A stretch of 64,000 bases of DNA from Malurus cyaneus samueli (taxonomy: Eukaryota; Chordata; Aves; Passeriformes; Maluridae), in the NCBI GenBank assembly GCA_009741485.1, contig CM019217.1, positions 30,001,247 to 30,065,246 of the forward strand, given 5' to 3'. A program made the translations under genes and the position numbers. Positions within the stretch are counted from its first letter, which is position 1. Each line of letters opens with the position of its first letter. The notes below the pieces were generated by a model, which made no database searches, was not told the origin of the DNA, and saw only the letters and a list, made by a program, of their open reading frames with translations. Positions 49,501 to 58,799 of the stretch are shown one piece after another.

Positions 49501-52500
49501 ACTCTTTTCCATTACCACTTTATTTCAGTTACCTGCACTGCCTTAAAAGTCTTGACTTTGCTGACCTTAGTAAGGCCACAGTTTCTCCCAGAAGTCAAAT
49601 TAGCATGTTGAGAGGCAAAACACTCTTCAAGTACGTGTGTTGTTCCCCAGAGCCTGTGCACAGTTTATTGCTACTTGGTACAATAGAGCTGAAATCAAAT
49701 GGGTCATTTTTTCTTCTGAAAACCATTCTGAATGGTAAAACAAACTTCAGTGCCTGATTAGAGCTAAAGTATTCCTGGCTGGAAAATGTTTTAGCACAAA
49801 ATGTTAATATAGTTTTGTTTGCAATACATTTTGGAGATAAACTGGACCATGAGACCAAAGTGCCTAATGTTTTCAGAATGCATTCCTTTCGAAAGGCTGG
49901 AATAAACGTTTCAGTCAAGTTATTACGTAAATGCTTATGCTACAAAGAGGAATTTCAGCTTTATATATCTAAGGAGCATGCCAATTCTGGAAATACTCTT
50001 TAACTGTAACACATTTTGATTCTAATGGCACTAAATACTTCATCTGCTTAGGGCAATAAATCAAACATTTTGCCTAAAAGTGTAGGTATAAAAGGTCTGT
50101 AGCTTCAAAAGGTATCTTTTTCTAGTAGTCGGGATGCTGATAAATGTTTGGAAGTTTACTCAAAGAAATTCCAAAGATTTTCCTAAGGTTTAAAAAATAC
50201 TTTGTTTTTATTTTCAACTTAATGTTTTTAAATGCATGCTGTTTCTTTTCTTTTGCATGTATATATTAAAATTAAGCCAAAGCTTTTTGCTTTAAATGTT
50301 GCTCGCAGCTGTTTTCTCTTGTCAAATGTATTTCCTTTTCCTTCTGTTAAGCCAAGATGTAAATATTTCTGTAACTATGTCAACTCTTTTGCACAGACAA
50401 AGAGGAACTTTTTGTACCTACTCCTGGTTATTTTGAGATTGTCTACCTGAACCCAGATAAACCTGCAGTCATTCCATGCCGTGTTACTACACCTTCAGCT
50501 AAAGTGACTCTACACAGGGAATTTCCAGCAGAAGAAATTGAAACAGATGGAACTGATATTGTTTATGATGCTAAGAAGGGTTTTATCTTCCAGCACCCTA
50601 CTTCTAATCATAAAGGTATTGTCTACTGCAAAGCAGAGTCACAGGGAGCACCTCAGATTTCCATCAGATACCACCTACTATATGTGGAAGGTAGAGTGCA
50701 GCTTTCTATATGCTTAAACTGACTCTTCTGCTGACATTAAGATAATAACTTTATTTAATTTTTTTTAATAGAAGTAATCTAATCAGAGTTTTAAAATCAT
50801 GATCAAAACCATATGTGATAGAGCGTTGTAGGTTTAAATTCCAGCAGTTCCCTAGTTTAGAGGAGAAAGTTGCAGGTGTAAAACACCTGTTGCATTAAGC
50901 AACCTGAGTCAAAAATTGACTCAATTTCATCAATGTATTTTACTTTAGCAGCCTATTTTCTGTTTTTAAACATTTTATTTCAGTTCCCAAGGGCCCACCC
51001 TCAGCCACAATAGCAGCATCATCCAGTAGAGCCGCTCTCAGTGACAGACTTCAAGTCGTCTGCACAGTCCTTGGGGAGCCAGATGTGGATGTGAACTTCA
51101 GGTGGCAGTACCCAGGGCAAGAGGTAAGAGGTGGCCCTGCCTGAAGTGGTTTGTTCTTCATAAAGGCAGCACTTCAAGTTCCATTCAGTGTCTAGATTTT
51201 TGGAGCAAAAATTCTTTCAGGTTGTGGTGTCTACCTCTTGCTAGTTCAGGCATGCTGGCAGGAGGAGGTACCATACCCCATTTGAACTTCAGCCTATCTT
51301 TCCCTCATAATCCAGAAGTAGCATAGGAATGAAGCTGGAGAGCTCTACCCCTGCTAGGAAAAACCAAATTCAGCAAAGCTCACTCTTCCCTCAGGTTTCC
51401 ATTCCAGAGATATGTGGTCCCTGGCAGCATTTCCAAAGAAAGCCTTAGACAGGGTGAAAGCCAACCAACATCAGAAGGCTATTCTAGGGCAAGCCACAAG
51501 GTCCTCTGATGCCTCTCTATCTGATATCCTTTCCTTCTCCATGGCTTGGTTGCATGAATCATCCCAGCACAGAATTTTTAAACCTAATTGTTGCCCATAT
51601 CCAGAAGCAGAATCTGCACCTGCCCTGCCTCTTCTGAAAGAATCCACAGGAAACACAAAGTGAATCTGTGGTCTCTCTTGCACAAAATAAGATGTGTCTG
51701 ACTAGTTTCACTGAGGGTCCCCTCTCTTCTAACTCTAACCACCCTGACCTATTACAGCAGGAGCTCATTTCTTAATCAGCCTCATCCCTATTGCTGTTTA
51801 TCCTAATCAGATTAGAAGCAGAGGAAGGACTGCTGAAAGATGGGACCCTTCACCAGGGAAAAGAGATCTTTTGTGACTGGAGAGTTGGCATTGTATCCTA
51901 TTTGCCAGCTCTTCTGGTGCTGGGTTGCAAAGGATAGTGCAGAGCTTGCTAATAAGATTAATTTATCAGCACTGGCCACCTTGGGACAGCAGACAAGTAA
52001 TTTAACAGCAGAGATATTTGCTTATGTGAGTGATTTGAGTTCAGTGCTTACTAGGCCTGAGGAGATTCAAGTGTAAGGCCCCAGAAGTTTGCAGTAGCCA
52101 TTCAGCCATAGATTGTGGTGTTCAGCTGTCACAGGAAGGTGTGTGTCTCCTAAGGGGGACAACAGTAAGAGCAAGTGAGCACAAAAGTGATTTGAACTGT
52201 TGGTGAGAGCACTGGGCACGTAGAACCAGCACTTCACTTAGATGTTAGCTTGTCCTTTCACTCTCCCTATCTCCCTCCACCCAGCCTTTTCTGGAAGGGG
52301 AGAAATGCTCCTGTTTGATCACTTTAGCTTTGTTGATTGATATGGTTTTCCATTTTTTGTTTTGTGTTGGTTTTTTGGGTTTTTTTGTTCAGCTCCAATA
52401 TCTGTTTATTGGACTGTAATAACTGGCTAGACAAACCCCATTTTTGTCTTTTGTAACCAACTGTAGTTACCAAGAACAACAATTGAAGGAATTAAATTCT

Positions 52501-55095
52501 AGACTCAGCTTGGCCTTCCAAAACTCTGTATCTTGTTAGAGCCCAACCTCGTTTTGCATCTTTCCCAGGCAGCCCCAGGCCTGCTTTGCTGGCTGTTTTT
52601 GGCCCAGCTGTTCCCAGTGGTGTTCTACAGCACCTGATGCCTGCTGGCATTGTGCATGTTTACACCCCTCTAGCTAAACATGCAGATTATCTCCCTTGTT
52701 TGCTATGGATACGAGAGCTGCAGTGCAGGGCACACGTGGTGTCAGCAGAGGACTCCACCCTCTCACTGCACCCACCTACGGGGGTGAGAGAGGCTTTGGC
52801 CTGTGGCCTGCATCTGCCCCTGAAAGGGCTGATGTGCTTATTCACTGGAGTGAACAGTCTCAGCTCCAGCTGTGCCTGGGGATAGGGAGGGGAAAGTTGT
52901 GTTTGGGTTTCTGCCCCAACAAAAGGATCGAGTAAATGTCACAGTAGAAGCCTGTTTGTATGCTTGTTGGAGGCTTAACATTTACGAGTGTTCACATACT
53001 CGAAAAAGGTGGATGGAGGGAGAAGAGACAGGACCATGAGTGATGCTGGTCATATGGACTTTTTTGTGCAAGAAAAAGGACAGGACTGTCAGGGTTCCAA
53101 CATTTACCAGATGTTTCCATTCATGCTGCTGCTTTCAGTGCTGGGAGCTCAGTGATAGTTTTGTCCCACACCACAACATCCTGCAGCTGGCCTCTCACCT
53201 ATTGCTCGATTCCTAAGCAGAAGCAGCACATTAATCCCCCCTTGTCCCTCAGTACACTGCCTTATGGAGACCCTCATTTCCCCCCTTGTCCCTCAGTACA
53301 CTGCCTTATGGAGACCCTCATTTCATCTCTGCAGTCACTAACCTCTCCCTCTTCTTTTTTCCCTTGTGTTTTTTTTTCCCCTGCTTTCCCTTGCCACTCC
53401 CTGGCAGTTGCGTTTGTTCATTCACCTGTGAATGCATACAGATCCACCCTTAATCTGATTGTGTGAAACAGGCTTCAAAGCAGAAGGCAATTAGTTTGAG
53501 GAAAAATGGACTAGCAAGAGGCCAACCAGGCAAACAGGGTCCACCTTGCACAGCCTTTACCTTCACTTTCAGTAGGATCAAGGAAGTTCCACTTGCTGTA
53601 TTTAAGAACTAACTTAGACTTGAATTAATCATGCAGTAGTACTTGATTGCACTTTATTTTCAGGTTTGTTAAGTAGCTATTTACTTTTAAAGGTTTAAGA
53701 ATTTCTATGACATTTGAGCTGTCAAATATTTCTTATTTTTTTTATTTTTTTTAAAGCTGGTAATGCCTGCCGCTTCTTAGGCATTCCCTGATTGCACTGT
53801 GACTCATCCCTAAGTTTCAAGAAGACTGGTAGCTGCCTTTGTACTGTACATTTTGCAAGTGTGAGATTGTAGCTTTGATACTACATAAGTGTCTAACCTA
53901 TCCTATTACTACATTTAGCTTAAGCCTTGTAGCATTCATATTGGTAAATGGTTAATCCATCTATTTCATGAAGCAAGGGAAGATGGTTTCCAAGCAGAAA
54001 CTTCTCTGTTAGTTTTATCCCAGTTATTGGGATAGTTTTATCCCAGTGTGCTTTAAGCCGCTGACTAGCAGCAGATGGTTTTTGGAAGAGACTGCCTTAA
54101 TCTATCTTTGGGCCAATTCCTCTTTTCCACTATGTTGTGACATTCTAAGGTGCCAGGCAGTGTGACCTCATAAATATGAATCCATTAGAGAATTACCTTA
54201 TAAAAAAAAAGCTGGTTGTTAATAATAAAAGAGCCCCAAAAAGTATTTTTTTTTATCTGAACGTGAAGGGGGTTTTGTATTTTTGGCTTTGAAAAAGCCA
54301 TACATTTTGGAAAAAAGAATGTGAGGATTGACTTTAAAGTATTTGATAATTGTTACTGTTTGCTTGTATGTTATCTAATATAGTGTTTTCTAAAACTAGA
54401 GGAGGAATTAGTTTTCAACATGTGACAGCTATTCGCTATGCTAAAAGGGAACTAAAGCTCAGTCAGCTGCCTACCACTGCTGCCTTGTTTTTGAGACATG
54501 CTGAAAGTCTGAAAATGAGCTCACACATCTGTCCCGATACCTCACCTATTTGATCAGGTACCCAAATGCAACCTTAGTAAGTGGCCTAAAACTCAGCACA
54601 GGCTCCAGGCAGAGCTTTGGCAAGCCTGTCTCTGATGTAAAGATACACAGTACCTGTGCTTGGAGTGGAAGAGCCATTGTGTTCTCCTTATTTGGCATAA
54701 CTTATTGGTACATCAGTATTTAATGCAGGAATGTTGCTGCAACTGCCAGACACCTTCAGTTTCCTCACTTAGGGCTGACTTTTGATATAGGCTCCTACTC
54801 TTCAACCTCTTGCTTCAGGGTTTGATGGGGTGGTGTCACTAAGTATACTTTGCAGAATCACCTATTTTATGTGGGTGGGTTGTTTTTGTTTTATTTTTTA
54901 AAGCAGTTTGAGAGGCCTGTGATTATTCAAAACTTCTGGAGATTGATAAACAGAGGAATTGGACACACTACAAGAATCTCAAAGAGTGTTCTTCTTGTTG
55001 AGGATTTTGAAGCCATAGATGCTGGAAACTACGTTTGTATAGCTCAGAACCTACAAGGACAAACAACAGTAGCTACCAAAGTTCAACTAAAATGA
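34201..55095 (+). CDS. PDGFRL: PDGF receptor-like protein, whole coding region
   Basis: Six coding exons (listed separately) join to a 376-residue protein; human PDGFRL has 375. It begins with a signal peptide (MQLWVLLSLLLPLL), followed by a lysine/proline-rich segment (about residues 27-60) and three immunoglobulin-like stretches (about 64-160, 170-268 and 272-376). There is no membrane anchor and no kinase domain, so it should be secreted. In human it is also called PRLTS and has been proposed as a tumour suppressor; its ligand is not firmly known. It lies 3' of SLC7A2 on the same strand and converges with MTUS1, as in human. Its promoter is a CpG island. Confidence 0.96.
34975..35165 (+). 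mobile_element. CR1 LINE 3' UTR fragment
   Basis: Contains TTCTTCACCCTAAGAGCTGT, GTTGGAGGAAGCTGTAGAGT, CTCCAGCCTTTGGGAAAGTT and CAGCTGGACAAGG. This follows the order of the avian CR1 3' region (TTCTTCACCCTGAGGGTGGT; GGGAGGCTGTGGAGTCTCCAT; CTGGACA..GGCCCTG). It is strongly diverged and the 3' tail is missing or decayed. Confidence 0.65.
36392..36473. repeat. 41-bp tandem duplication, two copies
   Basis: GGTGxACTATCTCAAATGAA, followed by ATATCTCAAAAGTGGCATAT, occurs at 36392 and again at 36433. The copies differ at one visible base (C versus A). Each copy itself contains two TATCTCAAA motifs. Confidence 0.85.
37675..38040 (+). mobile_element. Ancient CR1-type LINE, ORF2 fragment
   Basis: The landmarks AGCAGCAATTCTTGACTTGA, GAGTAGTACTCAGG, TTTTAATATTCTTGCAGG and GGGGGAATTACATAAGATGG follow the order of the segment just after the endonuclease domain in amniote CR1 elements. 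Broken frames and internal deletions show it is dead. It probably belongs with the downstream fragment at 38690-38990 as one old insertion. Family assignment is from memory of CR1 consensus sequences. Confidence 0.6.
38690..38990 (+). mobile_element. Ancient CR1-type LINE, 3' region fragment
   Basis: AGGACTTGTCAGTCTGGAAA, GAGTATGAGTCAAAACCACT, AAAGTGATGGAGAAG, and later GACAGATTAATGAAGGAAAA resemble the CR1 region that reads GGxCTGTTCAGCTTGGAAAA, AAAATCATGxATGGTGTGGA and AACTAGATAAATTCATGGAGG. It is very diverged and A-rich insertions interrupt it. Orientation matches the ORF2 fragment upstream. Confidence 0.45.
39559..40674 (-). mobile_element. Solo LTR of an endogenous retrovirus, antisense in PDGFRL intron 1
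   Basis: Read on the minus strand the element begins TGTGGTGGTTTTAC and ends CCGCAACA, giving TG...CA ends over 1,116 bp. It is flanked by a 5-bp target duplication, CAGTT, at 39554-39558 and 40675-40679. A TATA-like ATATTTAA (complement of 40483-40490) and an AATAAA (complement of 39751-39756) are present. No gag, pol or env sequence adjoins it, so it is a solo LTR left by recombination. The 5-bp duplication fits a class III (ERVL-type) element. The general sequence resembles LTRs I associate with passerines. Confidence 0.85.
40256..40333. repeat. 39-bp tandem repeat inside the LTR, two copies
   Basis: The unit starts CCATGGGCTGCAGGGGGACA, ends CCACCATGGTCA, and occurs at 40256 and 40295 with no visible mismatch. 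It is probably a variable-copy internal repeat of this LTR family. Confidence 0.9.
41415..41709 (+). CDS. PDGFRL: PDGFRL exon 2
   Basis: Acceptor TTTTATCAG. Codes VIGQPVKSKRPKEPGEN, then KIKPINKKVKPKTPKMK, and the start of the first Ig-like domain (AATLSLSAGQSLELRCKG, WSYPSYLDTFKDSRL). Human reads NKRPKEPGENRIKPTNKKVK. Donor CTCAG|GTAAGC splits the serine codon. Confidence 0.96.
41710..48971 (+). other. PDGFRL intron 2
   Basis: A 7.3-kb AT-rich intron with short simple repeats (AAAAC units near 43553-43577, AGG units near 45217-45229, ATAGTAATGAA units near 46474-46496). No conserved exon or recognised transposon seen. Confidence 0.75.
48972..49123 (+). CDS. PDGFRL: PDGFRL exon 3, end of first Ig-like domain
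   Basis: Acceptor TTTTTCCACAG. Codes IKQLDRSSQLILANSTAADT, then GEYSCWLQLCNGNKCRKDE and TKTGSTYIFFT. It carries the DxGxYxC Ig signature and aligns with human ADTGEFSCWVQLCSGYICRKDE. Donor ACAG|GTAATT. Confidence 0.96.
49124..50396 (+). other. PDGFRL intron 3
   Basis: AT-rich intron. No gene seen; overlapping short ORFs on both strands look like chance. Confidence 0.8.
50397..50690 (+). CDS. PDGFRL: PDGFRL exon 4, second Ig-like domain
   Basis: Acceptor CTTTTGCACAG. Codes DKEELFVPTPGYFEIVYLNP, VIPCRVTTPSAKVTLHREFP, GTDIVYDAKKGFIF and GIVYCKAESQG. The Cys pair in PCRV and VYCK marks an Ig fold. It aligns with human VVPCRVTVLSAKVTLHREFP. Donor GAAG|GTAGAG. Confidence 0.96.
50691..50983 (+). 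other. PDGFRL intron 4
   Basis: 293-bp AT-rich intron with GT-AG ends. Nothing further seen. Confidence 0.85.
50984..51123 (+). CDS. PDGFRL: PDGFRL exon 5, start of third Ig-like domain
   Basis: Acceptor TTTATTTCAG. Codes VPKGPPSATIAASSS, LQVVCTVLGEPDVDVNFRW and YPGQE. Human has VLCTVLGEPDVEVEFTW. It ends on a whole codon at GAG|GTAAGA. Confidence 0.96.
51124..54906 (+). other. PDGFRL intron 5
   Basis: 3.8-kb intron with a 44-bp tandem duplication at 53236-53323 and a 15-bp direct repeat (TAGTTTTATCCCAGT at 54010 and 54033). ORFs at 51412-51663 and 52586-52935 have no recognised identity. No transposon recognised. Confidence 0.75.
53236..53323. repeat. 44-bp tandem duplication, two copies
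   Basis: The unit begins CCCCCCTTGTCCCTCAGTAC, ends GAGACCCTCATTT, and is repeated head to tail at 53236 and 53280 with no visible mismatch, so it is recent or kept identical. Confidence 0.9.
54907..55095 (+). CDS. PDGFRL: PDGFRL exon 6, end of third Ig-like domain and stop
   Basis: Codes FERPVIIQNFWRLINRGIGH, TTRISKSVLLVEDFEAIDAG and NYVCIAQNLQGQTTVATKVQ, ending LK and TGA. It matches human IDAGYYICTAQNLQGQTTVA. The acceptor is a tandem AAGCAG: using CAG (chosen here because the length matches human) starts at 54907; using AAG starts at 54904 and adds one Gln. Confidence 0.95.
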   Translation, partial: FERPVIIQNFWRLINRGIGHTTRISKSVLLVEDFEAIDAGNYVCIAQNLQGQTTVATKVQLK

Positions 55096-55640
55096 TAGGA
55101 AAGATTACTGGATGTGGACTGGCCTGAATATTATTTGACATTATAGCCATTAATTTTCTTTATTAATGTTTAAATGAAGATTCTCTCTCACTGTTTCTTT
55201 TTATATGTCAATGCTTTCCATACTGACTAGCTTGACAGGCCACAACAGAGCTCACTGTGACTAGCAGTAGTCAGTTATGAGTTAATGAAACTACTACGAA
55301 GCAATAAACTTTAAGTCTGAACATGCATAGGGTGTGTGCATATTTAGAAACAGGTGCTCTTTGGGCTTCCTTTGCAGATGTCTTTTCCCTCAGACTCTTG
55401 TATGAGGTCAACCCACTGTGTGGAACGTGCAATTTTAATATTAAGAATACTGTATGTATTGTTTAAAAAAACAACAAAAAAAAACCTAGAAAAGCCTTGT
55501 TACAAAATTAGCCAATAGCAGTTGTTTATTTTGCAAGAATAATTAATCTCTGGACATTATGAAAACATAAATGTGTGTGTACTTATTTTCATATACATGT
55601 AAAGATATAAACACAAATAAAATTTTCTCTCCTGTTGAAG
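55096..55640 (+). other. PDGFRL 3' UTR (probable)
   Basis: AT-rich sequence after the stop, with AATAAA at 55303-55308 and 55616-55621. Either could end the transcript. The T-rich stretch after the second suits a poly(A) site. Confidence 0.6.
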
Positions 55641-56048
55641 ATTAATACTCAGTAGCACCTTAATATATATTTAATATCTCCAGAGACTTGTAAGCAGTTG
55701 GGTATGCTGGATTTTCCTTTTGTTGTTGCATTCTTACAACCTTTTAATATGTAGCTTACGTAGTAGCTCACTCTTCAATAGATGTATGATGTTATGTTTA
55801 CTAAATTATGTAGCAAATTATGGCTGCTAAAGGTAAACTTGCATTTATTTATATATTAACATTTACAGAAGAAAAGAAAAGCAAATGTAACATTAGAATA
55901 ATGTTCAGGTTTACAGCAAAATCTCTTCTTAGGTTAATAAAAGTTCAACTTGATTGTATTAATTTACTTAGGAGAAAAGATGTTTTCATTTACACAGAAC
56001 TATATGTGGCTAAATAAGCCACTGCTTCTCTCACCCTGTGTTTAGTTA

Positions 56049-56498
56049 CTAGTACAATGGAAAAACTTGCCAGAGGAGGAGGTAAGAACTTGGTAACAAC
56101 ATTGTTGGACATTTTGGCAATGCTTTTACTCTAGTCTCAAGCGCCAAATTTATGTAGACTAGAACTTTCAATACAAATCTACTCCTTAGTGGTGAAATGA
56201 CAAAAACAAGTTTAATTCTATTTACAAGGCATGTGAAAACCAGCTTTTTCTGAGCACACAAGGAAGCAAAGCAGGAGCTGGTCCCTTGGTTGCACACTTC
56301 GATCTCTCTCAGCCTGCGTTTGACTAAATCTTTCTTCTGATGAAGGCGTGGCATAACCTTACGCTCCGTATAATTCAGATCTTTGAGCAGAGGTCTGCAG
56401 CACTGTTTTGAGTAGTGATAGCTCTGAGAGCTAATGTAAAAATGGCAGCTTCCCAATAAAGTCAATAATCTGATTAGTAGGGTAGCTAATGAAAACAT
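56049..56498 (-). other. Second unidentified minus-strand open reading frame
   Basis: 149 codons from an ATG at 56498, including a basic segment (MPRLHQKKDLVKRRLREIE) and a hydrophobic end. An alternative reading splices at TTTTTACATTAG and gives a heptad-like LSELSLLKTVLQTSAQRSEL before a GTAAGG donor. I cannot assign it to a family. It lies on the same strand as, and 240 bases beyond, the ORF at 56739-57200. Confidence 0.15.
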
Positions 56499-56738
56499 TA
56501 AACAAGCTTGCTGAATGGTTCTTCTTTAGCATGCAGGAACTTAAATCAGTTTAACTGCTAAGAGAAATACCCACGGTAAAGACTGAAAGGGTTCCATGCA
56601 GGTCTCATGTAATAGGCTACATGGAGAACATTCCTAAAGAGCTTTATCATCTCTGGCCTCTGAAAACAAATATCTACTAAAAAAAAACAAAACCAACATA
56701 AAGTAACTTGAAAGGTGTTAAGAGGCAAAGTTCATCTG

Positions 56739-57200
56739 TTAAAATGTACCAAGAATGTTAACACTGTAATCCAAATTACTAAGTAGATAATACAATTTCA
56801 TAGTAATACCTAAAAAAGGTCTTTGTACCTTTTTTTTTCCAGGGGGAAAAAATGCCTGTACCATTTTTTTTATTGTGAACAAATTAACTTCCACAATCCT
56901 TGAGCTTCTAGATAAGGCTGTGCAATGTTTTAATTCTTTTTTAGCACGTTCGTTTCTCAGAACAATGTCTTTCCTTTGAACAAGGAGTTGTGCCAGATTT
57001 TTAAATTTCAAAGTGCATTTGAGCCTGTAATTCAACAATTGATTTCCTTGTAAGTATCTGGGAAGTGGGAGATTGGGAAGCTGACAGAGTTGTTCAACAG
57101 CACAGTTCAACAGCATCACTTCCTCGATGACAGGAAAAGACAGTGTAAATCCAGTGCTTGAGTAGTCTCCCTCAGGTGTAATGGTTATGTATGACCATCA
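56739..57200 (-). other. Unidentified open reading frame, possible exon or decayed gene
   Basis: Starting from the preceding stop near 57198-57200, about 150 codons are open. The part from 57179 to 56900 reads like protein (SFPVIEEVMLLNCAVEQLCQ; LAQLLVQRKDIVLRNERAKK). The rest is A-rich and contains an AATAAA. No initiating ATG with good context and no clear family match. No gene is known to me between PDGFRL and MTUS1. It could be chance, a pseudogene or an unannotated exon. Confidence 0.2.
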
Positions 57201-58622
57201 CTGCAGTGATGATACAGAAGCGGTGTCTTTAAGGAAGAGTTTTGGTGGGTGTCATGGCCTGTCCATCCTTTCTGTCCTTGTCCTCCTGCCAAGCATCAGA
57301 ATAATTCTTGTAATTGAAACTACGAGAATTCTTGTACTATGTATTTTACATAGTTCTTATTTTACCAAAAGCCTCCTGGGCAGGGCTGATTCTTGTTACA
57401 TTGATGCAGTTAATTACACATTTCTGCCTAAATGACCAGTGACAGCATAAGAGAATGAAGCTCTGGAAACGAAATTTAAGTGATCTGTCAAAGTTACATG
57501 CCTAAAGCTGTCAGTGCTGTCATTTCCATACCTGTGTCACTGCTATTCTAAGGCAAGGCAACAGCAGTGGTTAGAACGTATTTGTTTCTCAAGGGTTCAG
57601 TGGTTATCCCAACTTGATGATCTTTTTAGCTCCAGCTGAGCCCTAAATGATTTCCTGGGTGTCAGACAAGATCATTGGTTGGTTACTGTCTAGAAGGAAT
57701 TTCCTGCATGGACTGCATGATACCAATTTACATGGAAGTGGTTTTGGTGTTAGTAATGAGAAACATCAAGTCTTTAGTTAGCTCAAGGAAATGATTCACC
57801 TCAAATTTTATAGAAAATACAGTGCAACTCATACACCAACGTTCAGAGAAAATTATTGAATATGTGAACCATACTCTGAATAGTTTGAATGGCAATAAAC
57901 TATTTGGTACAGTTGTTAAATGTCACTGTAGCTTCCTCTCAAATTTATCATTAGAGTTGGAATTGAGAGTTATAGTTGAATTCTGAAGATAATCACTTTT
58001 TCAGTTGCTTGACCTCTGGCTTATGATGATGGGGAGGGGGTTTCTAGCTCTTCCTGAAGGAAACCTTATGCTACAGAAAAAAAAAACCCAAATATGTAAA
58101 AGTTCCTGGATTGAATAAAGCCTTTACTAACACATGCTAGATAAATTAAAGCTTGAAATACTAAAACAGAGAAAAACATTGAAACAGTTTAGCAGAATTA
58201 TTTAATTTGTTGAGACCAACAGGACAAACACTAAACTGGTGTTCCTGTAGTCTGATTTCTATATAAAAGAAGTCTCCATTTCTTCATAAAAGCATTAAAT
58301 ATTCTACTTGCAAGCAGTTTAGACTTGAAGAGTCTCCTGTATTGTGGAGGGAACCTATGCACAAATTAACAGTCTTTGTATTATCTACTGTACCATACTT
58401 TTCTGTACTGGTAGCCTGGAAAAGCTTTCCCTGCTCTTGTTACAGGTGCACTCTGCTTTGCACGTTTTATTCAAAGCATTACACTGCAACTAAAGTTACA
58501 AAGTTTGTATCAGTGGCTAGACAAGTGTCCTTGTGAATGACCTGTTACACTGCTAACCTAACTGTAGCTTTTCTCACATGCAGAATGTTCTGAATAATCA
58601 CAAGCAACCTTCATGTAAAAGA

Positions 58623-58644
58623 TACTCTACATGCATGTAGAGTA
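58623..58644. repeat. Perfect 22-bp palindrome
   Basis: TACTCTACATG is immediately followed by its reverse complement CATGTAGAGTA, with no spacer. It lies about 170 bases past the probable MTUS1 poly(A) signal. Confidence 0.9.
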
Positions 58645-58799
58645 ACATTTTCTAAGGGTTAGTTGAACACTAATGATTTGTGCAGTGAAGCTTCACCATT
58701 GCTGTTTTGCTGTGCTGAGCAGATACTAAGAGTTTTTAGTAGCTGGAAAAATGTTCCTCCTTAAAGATCATTTGACTAACACAAGCAGAAGAAAACTCC

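Larger units (their letters stand above)
55641..58799. other. Intergenic gap between convergent PDGFRL and MTUS1
   Basis: Mostly unassigned AT-rich sequence. It contains the two minus-strand ORFs at 56049-56498 and 56739-57200 and the perfect palindrome at 58623-58644. No recognised transposon. Confidence 0.55.

Noticed and set aside
51412..52935. ORFs of 60-100 codons in PDGFRL intron 5
   Set aside because: They overlap in several frames and on both strands, and none resembles a known domain.
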